Shown here piece after piece: positions 1 through 4,462 of a DNA stretch of 6,085 nucleotides. The notes beneath the pieces are model-generated. The model did no database searches, had not been told where the DNA came from, and worked only from the letters and a program-made list of their open reading frames with translations. The stretch covers positions 1 through 6,085 of the forward strand of contig CASGAK010000196.1 of the NCBI GenBank assembly GCA_949299435.1. Reading direction: 5' to 3'. A program made the position numbers and the translations under genes. This DNA comes from an uncultured bacterium (GTDB lineage: Bacteria; Cyanobacteriota; Vampirovibrionia; Gastranaerophilales; Gastranaerophilaceae). The stretch's first letter is position 1; each line of letters opens with the position of its first letter.

Positions 1-18
1 ACTCGGTGCCTCTTTTTT
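1..18 (+). terminator. Possible 3' arm of a terminator cut by the window edge
   Basis: The window opens with ACTCGGTGCC followed by TCTTTTTT. This is what the right arm and U-tract of a Rho-independent terminator look like, but the left arm (expected to contain GGCACCG) would lie before base 1 and cannot be seen. If real, it ends whatever gene lies upstream and separates it from the flagellar operon. Confidence 0.35.
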
Positions 19-79
19 ATCTTCGATTTTAATATGTACATAAATCTTTGACTTTTATTTAAATATCATTATTAAAAAT

Positions 80-111
80 AAAAAAGCCATCTAAATAGAG
101 GATTTTTTTTT
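80..111. terminator. Weak A/T-flanked hairpin, possible terminator
   Basis: An A6 run and CC on the left face GG and a T9 run on the right, around an inner TCT/AGA stem with an AAAT loop; a G/A mismatch and a bulged A interrupt it. The A-run/T-run arrangement could work on either strand. The stem is weak, so this may be only AT-rich leader sequence. Confidence 0.3.
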
Positions 112-119
112 ATGAAAGT

Positions 120-148
120 ACGTCAAACTGTAAATATAGCCGTATAAT
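120..148 (+). promoter_or_regulatory. Candidate promoter for the flagellar rod operon
   Basis: A perfect TATAAT lies at 143-148, with a weak -35 (ACGTCA, 120-125) after a 17 bp spacer. Transcription would start near 155, leaving about 20 nt before the first gene with its AGAGGT ribosome site at 163-168. GCCG directly precedes the -10 (139-142), recalling the GCCGATAA -10 of flagellar sigma-28 promoters, but the matching TAAA element is not at the right distance, so a housekeeping sigma promoter fits better. A second promoter-like pair (TTGACT 48-53, TATTAA 70-75) lies upstream of the hairpin at 80-111. Confidence 0.4.
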
Positions 149-175
149 CATAAAAAGTAAACAGAGGTAGTAGTT

Positions 176-874
176 ATGAAAATTAATGGCGGAGTACGTT
201 ATTTTGAAAGAGGTATAGACTTGTCAATTCGGGCTATGCAGGTGCAGACTGAGCTGATGTCTATTTCCAATGAAAACGTAAACGGTTTTGATAAAGTCGG
301 ATATCAACGACAAGAGCCGGTTGTATCGTCATTTTCCGAATTTATCGGAGTGCATGGAATTTCTAAAACTACAGATACCAAAGTAGGCAGAATTACAATG
401 TCATCTAACCCTTTGGATTTTGCGATAGCTAAAGAGGGTTATTTTCAAACAGAAGGTGATGATGGGGTAAGATTGACTCGTGACGGAAGATTTAAGCTGG
501 ACAAAGAAGGTAATCTTTTAACCCTTGATGACAGACGTGTGCTTTCAAATGCGGGTATGCCGATTAAATTACCATTAGTTCCTGAAAAATTAGAAGATAT
601 AAAAGTAGATGATCACGGACTTGTATCAGTGCTAAATAAAGATACTTATAAAATGGAAGTTGCAGCCAGTATTGGTGTGGTCGATGCAAACGGTGTTGTT
701 ATAATGGATCCTGAAATTAAACAGGGTTACAATGAGTTTTCAAATGTGTCTTTGCAAAATGAATTTATAGCAATGATGCCTGTAATTAGAAACTTTGAAG
801 CAAACAGACAATTGTTTATGATTCAGAACCAAAATTTACAAAAAGTTATTTCTCAATTAGGTTCTACATCATAG
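176..874 (+). CDS. Flagellar hook-basal body rod protein, FlgF/FlgG family (first of two)
   Basis: This 232-residue axial protein probably builds part of the flagellar rod, exported through the flagellar type III apparatus. What is seen: an N-terminal helical segment, with the usual rod signature (ANNLANVNTTGF-like) drifted to SNENVNGFDKVGYQ at 31-44; the family block NPLDFAIAKEGYF (78-90), then LTRDGRFKLDKEGNLLT (100-116); and a C-terminal helix beginning GYNEFSNVSLQNEF (184-197) and containing FEANRQL (207-213), matching the domain D0 of FlgF/FlgG/FlgE. It is shorter than Salmonella FlgF or FlgG (about 250-260 residues). Start: ATG at 176 with AGAGGT 8 nt upstream. It is the first gene of the operon, 22 bp before its paralogue. 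I infer the FlgF (proximal rod) role from its position and from the closer FlgG match of the next gene, so no symbol is given. Confidence 0.87.
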   Translation: MKINGGVRYFERGIDLSIRAMQVQTELMSISNENVNGFDKVGYQRQEPVVSSFSEFIGVHGISKTTDTKVGRITMSSNPLDFAIAKEGYFQTEGDDGVRLTRDGRFKLDKEGNLLTLDDRRVLSNAGMPIKLPLVPEKLEDIKVDDHGLVSVLNKDTYKMEVAASIGVVDANGVVIMDPEIKQGYNEFSNVSLQNEFIAMMPVIRNFEANRQLFMIQNQNLQKVISQLGSTS

Positions 875-896
875 TTAAATAAAAAAGGATAAGATT

Positions 897-1610
897 ATGC
901 ATAATTTACAAGGTATTATAAGAAGAAGTGTAAATAACGTAACAAATCAATGGGAGCGACTCGGTTATGTTGCAAATGATTTGGCGAACTTCAATACACA
1001 CGGCTATAAATCTGTAAGGTTTGAGCAAATGCTTGATGAGGACGGGTATTTAACAGGTGCTATAAGAACCGATCATAGAGAAGGTTCAATCCAAATTACG
1101 AGTAACCCTTATGATGTTGCTATAAAAGGACCGGGATTTATTCCTGTCGTATCACCCAGAGGTGAGGTGCAATATACACGTGATGGGTCTTTTAAACAAG
1201 GAAAAGACGGTTATTTGGTGACAAATGACGATTGGATTGTAGGTGAGGGAATTAAACTTCCTACGAATTGCTATAAATTTTACATAGAGCCAAACGGAGA
1301 TGTGATAGCTTATGATGCGGTTGATTCTCCGGGAAAAAAATTAGGAAATATTCCGCTTGTACAATTTGACAATCCCGAAGGACTTATCCAAGGGGGCTTA
1401 AATAAACTTGTTCCGACAGAAGAATCAGGTGAAGCAAGATTAGTGAAAGATCATGATTATTTTGCTCAGAATAATTTGGAAAACTCAAATATAAACATCT
1501 ACGATAATGTAAGTACAATGCTTAGACTGAATGCTTCAATGCTTGCAAGCACCAGGCTAATGAAGGTCGTAGATGATATGTACAACAAATCAATCAACAT
1601 AAGGGAATAG
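897..1610 (+). CDS. flgG: Flagellar basal-body rod protein, FlgG-like
   Basis: This 237-residue rod protein of the FlgF/FlgG family most likely forms the distal rod. Visible landmarks: NDLANFNTHGYK (27-38, the rod-protein signature); NPYDVAIKGPGFIPV (70-84); YTRDGSFKQGKDGYLVT (93-109); GNIPLVQFDNPEGLIQGG (150-167), which matches the FlgG segment 'G.L.L..F.NP.GL...G'; and a C-terminal helix starting NLENSNINIYDNVSTMLRLN (193-212). I do not see the 18-residue insertion known as the FlgG-specific sequence of Salmonella FlgG after the signature motif, and the protein is somewhat short, so FlgF remains possible. Start: ATG with AAAAGGA ending 7 nt before it. It sits 22 bp after the first rod gene and 43 bp before flgB. 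Confidence 0.85.
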   Translation: MHNLQGIIRRSVNNVTNQWERLGYVANDLANFNTHGYKSVRFEQMLDEDGYLTGAIRTDHREGSIQITSNPYDVAIKGPGFIPVVSPRGEVQYTRDGSFKQGKDGYLVTNDDWIVGEGIKLPTNCYKFYIEPNGDVIAYDAVDSPGKKLGNIPLVQFDNPEGLIQGGLNKLVPTEESGEARLVKDHDYFAQNNLENSNINIYDNVSTMLRLNASMLASTRLMKVVDDMYNKSINIRE

Positions 1611-1653
1611 TTAATTGGTTAAAATTTAGCCAAAAAGGAAAGAAAGGACGAAA

Positions 1654-2001
1654 ATGTTTACATCACTGGATCATATGGGAAGAGTCGGATTAATGATGGA
1701 CTTGATAACACAAAGACAAGTCGCATTAGGCTCTAATCTTGCTAATATGGATACACCTGGTTATGTAAGACGCGATGTCGATTTCGCTGAATACTTAGGG
1801 TCAATGAACAGTCCTTTGGAAACAAAATTGTCAGAACGGCTTGGTGCATCTGCTGTAATTTCGCAAAGAACTTATGAGGAAATCAGACCTGATAAAGAAT
1901 TGATGGAATTACAAAATAACGCACTTTTATACACAATGGCGACAAGACGTATGTCAAATATAATTACTGAAATGAAAACGGTAATAAATGTAGGTAAGTA
2001 G
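1654..2001 (+). CDS. flgB: Flagellar basal-body rod protein FlgB
   Basis: FlgB is a proximal rod subunit near the MS ring. The 115-residue product has the full family layout: an N-terminal helix, NLANMDTPGYVRRDVDF at 28-44 (FlgB consensus is close to NIANADTPGYKARDVDF), a short divergent middle, and a C-terminal helix with the typical 'D.E...L..N...Y......' pattern (DKELMELQNNALLYTMATRR, 80-99). Salmonella FlgB is about 138 residues, so the middle is shortened. Start: ATG at 1654; AGAAAGGA ends 5 nt upstream, and a second AAAAAGGA lies a further 9 nt up, which may matter for translation level. It is followed after 50 bp by flgC, the usual partner. Confidence 0.93.
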   Translation: MFTSLDHMGRVGLMMDLITQRQVALGSNLANMDTPGYVRRDVDFAEYLGSMNSPLETKLSERLGASAVISQRTYEEIRPDKELMELQNNALLYTMATRRMSNIITEMKTVINVGK

Positions 2002-2051
2002 TAATTAATTTTGCATAATTGCAGAATAAAAAAGAACAGGAGCGTAAAATT

Positions 2052-2495
2052 ATGAGTCTTATGGGTTCAATGGATATAGGTCAAAGAGCTCTCCGAACAC
2101 ACGGATTGCGACTTGACGTGCATTCAAGAAACATGGCAAACATTGATACGCCTAATTATGTAAGACGTATTCCTGTTTTGAATGCAACTGAAGAAATTTC
2201 ATTCCATGGCTTGTTAAATGAAATGAAAGAAGATGTCTTCGGTATTGGAACTTTACCTTTATTGCAGGGTGGTGTTGTTTTTAACGGCTGTATTGAAGAC
2301 CCGACTTTGGGTGAAAAAATCTATAAGCCCGGTCACCCTGATGCTGATGAAAACGGTTATATAAGGGCTTCAAACGTAAACCCTATGGTTGAAATGGCGG
2401 ACGCGATTATGGCTCAAAGGGCATATGAAGCTAACTTGGCACTTGTGAATATAACCAAATCAATGGCACAGCGTGCGACAGAAATTGGAAGATAG
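2052..2495 (+). CDS. flgC: Flagellar basal-body rod protein FlgC
   Basis: FlgC is a proximal rod subunit working next to FlgB. I chose ATG 2052 (147 residues) because AGGAG lies at 2038-2042, 9 nt before it, and the family's conserved N-terminus begins there. An in-frame TTG at 2019 would add 11 Lys/Glu-rich residues, has no ribosome site and is unlikely. Visible motifs: RNMANIDTPNYVRRIPVL (26-43); the FlgC hallmark YKPGHPDADENGYI (91-104) followed by SNVNPMVEMADAIMAQRAYE (107-126); and the closing ITKSMAQRATEIG (134-146). Length matches the family. It is the last gene of the operon: the usual next gene, fliE, is absent, and a hairpin terminator follows 7 bp after the stop. Confidence 0.95.
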   Translation: MSLMGSMDIGQRALRTHGLRLDVHSRNMANIDTPNYVRRIPVLNATEEISFHGLLNEMKEDVFGIGTLPLLQGGVVFNGCIEDPTLGEKIYKPGHPDADENGYIRASNVNPMVEMADAIMAQRAYEANLALVNITKSMAQRATEIGR

Positions 2496-2502
2496 TTTTG
2501 AA

Positions 2503-2536
2503 AAAGGCGGTTATTTATAACCGTCTTTGTGTTTGT
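2503..2536. terminator. Bidirectional hairpin terminator between flgC and the prepilin gene
   Basis: An 11 bp stem (AAAGGCGGTTA at 2503-2513 with TAACCGTCTTT at 2518-2528, one G-T wobble) closes a 4 nt loop. On the + strand the tail is TTTGTGTTTG, an interrupted U-tract; on the - strand the stem runs into CTTTTTC, a better one. It lies between two converging genes (stops at 2495 and 2548) and can serve both. Confidence 0.8.
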
Positions 2537-2547
2537 AATATTTTATA

Positions 2548-3201
2548 TTATAACTTTATCGGATAGTCATCTGGAATTTTCCAATTGTTTAGTTGTATAA
2601 GTTTTGTATAATTTTGTTTGTTTTTTCTAAGCCCTTCTCTTGTCCCGTCCCAGTCTGATGTTATATAGGGTTCTATCCCTTTGTTTAGAAATTCTGTCCT
2701 TCTTTTGCCATCTGCTCCTGCAGGATATAGTCCAAATCGGAAATAATCTTTTCCGTCTTGATTGTTATTTTTTTTCATCTTTGCTGCATTTGGGAAAAAT
2801 AAATAATCACGTCCTGAATATCCCATTTTAGCTCCGCTGCCGTTTGCAAAATATAAAAGCAACATACCAACATTTTTGTTATCCGGATCTAATATGTATT
2901 CTGTGTTAGTAATTTTTACATATTTTTTCAGGTAGATATTATAAAAATGTCTAAGACAGCTTTCTGAATATTGACTGCTGCAATAAGTTTTAAGATAAGC
3001 CTCTAACCAATACTTTTTATCGCCATTATCCGATTCAGATAGCAAAATACCCTGATTCATGATTGAATAAAATGCTTCAAGCCTTGTTTCTATGACTTTT
3101 TTATTGTGGTTGGAAATTAATGCAGGCAGCGTCATTGCTGCTATTATTCCGATTATTCCCAATGTAATCAGAACTTCTGATAATGTAAATCCTTTATTCA
3201 T
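2548..3201 (-). CDS. Type IV prepilin-like / type II secretion pseudopilin-like protein
   Basis: The 217-residue product starts MNKG-FTLSEVLITLGIIGII: a class III signal peptide with a predicted prepilin peptidase cut after Gly4, Phe at mature position 1, Glu at +5, and a single hydrophobic helix to about residue 30. After processing it would be an inner-membrane-anchored pilin or pseudopilin. The globular part has two cysteines (Cys74, Cys82), an N-rich loop near 144-148, and a C-terminus with NNWKIPDDYP (205-214). I recall many single-gene proteins with this start and a related C-terminus in Gastranaerophilales, whose function is unknown. Start: ATG with AAGGAT 6 nt upstream (3213-3208). 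No other pilus or secretion gene lies nearby, so partner machinery must be elsewhere. Whether it is a major pilin, minor pilin or pseudopilin cannot be told. Confidence 0.82.
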   Translation of the reverse strand: MNKGFTLSEVLITLGIIGIIAAMTLPALISNHNKKVIETRLEAFYSIMNQGILLSESDNGDKKYWLEAYLKTYCSSQYSESCLRHFYNIYLKKYVKITNTEYILDPDNKNVGMLLLYFANGSGAKMGYSGRDYLFFPNAAKMKKNNNQDGKDYFRFGLYPAGADGKRRTEFLNKGIEPYITSDWDGTREGLRKNKQNYTKLIQLNNWKIPDDYPIKL

Positions 3202-3231
3202 AATACTATCCTTATTTAAATTATATCTTTA

Positions 3232-3260
3232 ATTTTAAATTATAACTTTAAAATTGTCAA
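3232..3260 (-). promoter_or_regulatory. Promoter of the prepilin-like gene
   Basis: Reading the - strand, a perfect TTGACA (3260-3255) and TAAAAT (3237-3232) are 17 bp apart. Transcription would start near 3225, giving a leader of about 24 nt that holds the AAGGAT ribosome site. This is the best-matching promoter in the window. Its -35 region overlaps that of the opposite candidate promoter. Confidence 0.6.
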
Positions 3261-3283
3261 TATATTTTATAATGAGCTATGAT
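3254..3283 (+). promoter_or_regulatory. Candidate promoter of the HTH-like gene
   Basis: TTGTCA (3254-3259) and TATGAT (3278-3283) are 18 bp apart, each one base off consensus. Transcription would begin at about 3290, on the ATG of the small HTH-like gene, implying a leaderless or nearly leaderless message. A perfect TATAAT at 3268-3273 is an alternative -10 but lacks a matching -35. Both options exclude translation from the upstream in-frame starts. Confidence 0.35.
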
Positions 3284-3289
3284 TTCAAT

Positions 3290-3499
3290 ATGGGATTATG
3301 CAATGAAATAAAAAAGCTGTTGATAGATAAAGATATCACTTTAACTCAGCTCGCTCAAATTATTTCAAAACAAAAAAATAAACATTATACAGTTCAAAAT
3401 CTTTCTCAAAAGCTGAGAAATAATACTTTGAATGCAAATGAAATTGAAATAATCTTACAAGCCTTGGATTTTAAAATTATATTTTACCCTAATAAATAG
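3290..3499 (+). CDS. Small helix-turn-helix (XRE/Cro-like) DNA-binding protein
   Basis: I read a 69-residue protein from ATG 3290. Its pattern is that of short XRE-like regulators: first helix CNEIKKLLIDKDI (4-16), TLTQLAQIISKQ (18-29) as helix 2, the recognition segment TVQNLSQKLRNNTLN (34-48), EIEIILQALDF (51-61) as the last helix, and a short closing strand KIIFYP (62-67). Such proteins usually bind DNA as dimers and often control their own or adjacent promoters. Earlier in-frame starts exist (ATG 3272, TTG 3254), but none has a ribosome site and two candidate -10 elements overlap that stretch, so 3290 is preferred. It diverges from the prepilin-like gene and converges on the AbrB-like gene. 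The HTH assignment comes from pattern, with no close homologue recognised. Confidence 0.65.
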   Translation: MGLCNEIKKLLIDKDITLTQLAQIISKQKNKHYTVQNLSQKLRNNTLNANEIEIILQALDFKIIFYPNK

Positions 3500-3529
3500 T
3501 CTTGGGTATGTTGTTTAACCACCAAAATT

Positions 3530-3847
3530 TTAGTCAGCTTTTTTGATAATTAGTAGATTATCTTCAATAGTAAGATCTAGCTTGTCTGTGTCAGGGCTAA
3601 TTTCTAAAAGTTCAAGAATTGAATTTGGCATATATAGTCCATAACTCGAGTTCTTTTTGCTTAGTGAACGTACAAGGAATTTTTCGTAGTCGGGGTTTTC
3701 CGGAAAAATTTCTTGAATATACAAAACTTTGTTTTTAATTCTAAATTGAACTTTTGATTTTTCAGGGTTAAGCCCTAGAAGTTTAATAATAGCCTTTGGT
3801 ATAATAAGCAGCCAGCCGTTGCCTCTTTCTGTAAGTGTTTTTATCAT
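3530..3847 (-). CDS. Tandem AbrB/MazE/SpoVT-like DNA-binding protein
   Basis: The 105-residue product contains two similar halves. The first (about 1-47) has MIKTLTERGNG..LLIIPKAIIKLLGL and ends KNKVLYIQEI; the second (about 57-103) has FLVRSLSKKNSSYGLYMPNSILELLEI and ends EDNLLIIKK. Each has the AbrB/MazE pattern: strand, G/S-rich turn, (I/M)P..I...L, acidic or lysine stretch, and a closing strand. AbrB domains normally pair as swapped-hairpin dimers, so one chain here could fold as a built-in pseudo-dimer; that is inference. Such domains occur in transition-state regulators and in antitoxins, but no toxin gene is adjacent. Start: ATG at 3847 with AAGGT at 3858-3854, 6 nt upstream. That ribosome site lies inside an inverted repeat, a possible control of its own translation. 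Confidence 0.72.
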   Translation of the reverse strand: MIKTLTERGNGWLLIIPKAIIKLLGLNPEKSKVQFRIKNKVLYIQEIFPENPDYEKFLVRSLSKKNSSYGLYMPNSILELLEISPDTDKLDLTIEDNLLIIKKAD

Positions 3848-3852
3848 GAAAT

Positions 3853-3892
3853 TACCTTAATTTATGTCCTATTGATTTATATTATTAAGGTA
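3853..3892. repeat. Perfect 9 bp inverted repeat covering the ribosome site of the AbrB-like gene
   Basis: TACCTTAAT (3853-3861) and ATTAAGGTA (3884-3892) are exact inverted copies separated by 22 bp, with centres 31 bp apart (about three helical turns). In - strand RNA the copy nearest the gene contains the AAGGT ribosome site, so pairing would hide it. As DNA, it could be a two-site operator. Which applies depends on where transcription starts. Confidence 0.6.
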
Positions 3893-3901
3893 TGTTATAG
3901 T
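3872..3901 (+). promoter_or_regulatory. Candidate promoter of the HAD-like gene
   Basis: TTGATT (3872-3877) and TATAGT (3896-3901) are 18 bp apart. Transcription would begin near 3908, right at the start of the 11 bp tandem repeat, with a leader of about 36 nt. The match is moderate in a very AT-rich region, where chance matches are common. Confidence 0.3.
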
Positions 3902-3908
3902 AATTTGT

Positions 3909-3930
3909 ATGTACTAATGATGTACTAAAT
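3909..3930. repeat. 11 bp tandem repeat, candidate operator
   Basis: ATGTACTAATG is followed directly by ATGTACTAAAT; the first nine bases are identical. The period of 11 bp places both copies on nearly the same DNA face. It lies between the divergent AbrB-like and HAD-like genes, 14 bp before the HAD start codon and at its predicted transcription start, which is where a repressor site would sit. Confidence 0.5.
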
Positions 3931-3943
3931 GTGGGTATAAAAT

Positions 3944-4282
3944 ATGTATAAAAAACTTATAAGTATAGATTTGGACGGCGTATTAAATGAGTACAACGGC
4001 AGTTTTAATGAAAAAGAAATTCCGCAAATTAAACCAGGTGCTTATGAATTTTTGAAAAATTTATCTGAAAATTTCAGGATAGAAATATTCACCACAAGAG
4101 AAAAAACATTAACCAAAAAATGGTTGAAGGATAATAACTTGCAAGATTTTATTCAAGATGTAACTAATGTAAAAAACTCTTTTTCAAGTGTCTTTTTAGA
4201 TGATAGAGCTATTAATTTTGCAGGAGATTATGAATCGGCAAAAACTGCAATAAAAAACTTTCGACCATACTGGAAAAAATAA
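3944..4282 (+). CDS. Small HAD-superfamily phosphatase-like protein
   Basis: The 112-residue product has all four haloacid dehalogenase motifs: DLDGVL with nucleophile Asp9 and acid/base Asp11 (motif I); IFTTRE with Thr50 or Thr51 (motif II); a likely Lys77 in VTNVKNS (motif III); and LDDRAINFAGD with Asp86 and Asp87 for magnesium (motif IV). The family usually hydrolyses phosphate esters with magnesium. There is no room for a cap domain, so this is a minimal core like the short bacterial and phage-borne HADs of unknown substrate; the FLDDRAI..GD ending is typical of that group. A large or polymeric substrate (protein, nucleic acid end) would fit a capless enzyme, but that is inference. Start: ATG 3944, with only a weak GTGGGT ribosome site (3931-3936). 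It is transcribed away from the AbrB-like gene; no partner follows closely. Confidence 0.82.
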   Translation: MYKKLISIDLDGVLNEYNGSFNEKEIPQIKPGAYEFLKNLSENFRIEIFTTREKTLTKKWLKDNNLQDFIQDVTNVKNSFSSVFLDDRAINFAGDYESAKTAIKNFRPYWKK

Positions 4283-4338
4283 AATAAGTAGAATTTCGTT
4301 AGTTTTAGATATTTTTGAGTTTAGTTTTCGTATAAATC

Positions 4339-4367
4339 TTGTGATGGTAATGTTGTGCAATGATAAT
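4339..4367 (+). promoter_or_regulatory. Candidate promoter of the subtilase gene
   Basis: TTGTGA (4339-4344) and GATAAT (4362-4367) are 17 bp apart in the 180 bp gap before the peptidase gene. Transcription would begin near 4374, giving a leader of about 90 nt. Apart from this and a TATAAA at 4430-4435 without a -35, the gap shows only AT-rich sequence and no clear terminator for the HAD-like gene. Confidence 0.35.
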
Positions 4368-4462
4368 TTTTATTAAGTTTGTCTAATTAAATTTTATGAA
4401 TAAGGCAAATTTTTTAAAGAAAACTTTTTTATAAAAATATAGGGAAATTGCAGGATATTTTC

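Noticed and set aside
2019..2051. Upstream TTG start for flgC adding 11 residues
   Set aside because: No ribosome site precedes it, whereas ATG 2052 has AGGAG at ideal spacing and begins where the FlgC family begins.
2640..2831. 63-residue open frame on the + strand
   Set aside because: It lies wholly inside the prepilin-like gene on the other strand, lacks a ribosome site and has no recognisable features.
3254..3289. Longer N-terminus of the HTH-like protein
   Set aside because: This stretch holds candidate -35 and -10 elements, has no ribosome site, and adds residues before the first predicted helix.
3503..3535. Hairpin between the converging HTH-like and AbrB-like genes
   Set aside because: TTGG/CCAA and GTT/AAC pairs exist but are broken by mismatches and a bulge, with no clear U-tract, so I do not call a terminator.
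3290..4282. A toxin-antitoxin system made of the HTH-like, AbrB-like and HAD-like genes
   Set aside because: The genes are on alternating strands, none overlaps in the usual antitoxin-toxin way, and no recognised toxin fold is present.
4413..4436. AAAG/CTTT hairpin with flanking T-runs before the subtilase gene
   Set aside because: Only four base pairs form and the surroundings are simple A/T runs.
4448..4462. Upstream TTG start for the subtilase gene
   Set aside because: The only purine-rich run before it is 3 nt away, too close; ATG 4463 has a well-spaced AGGA.
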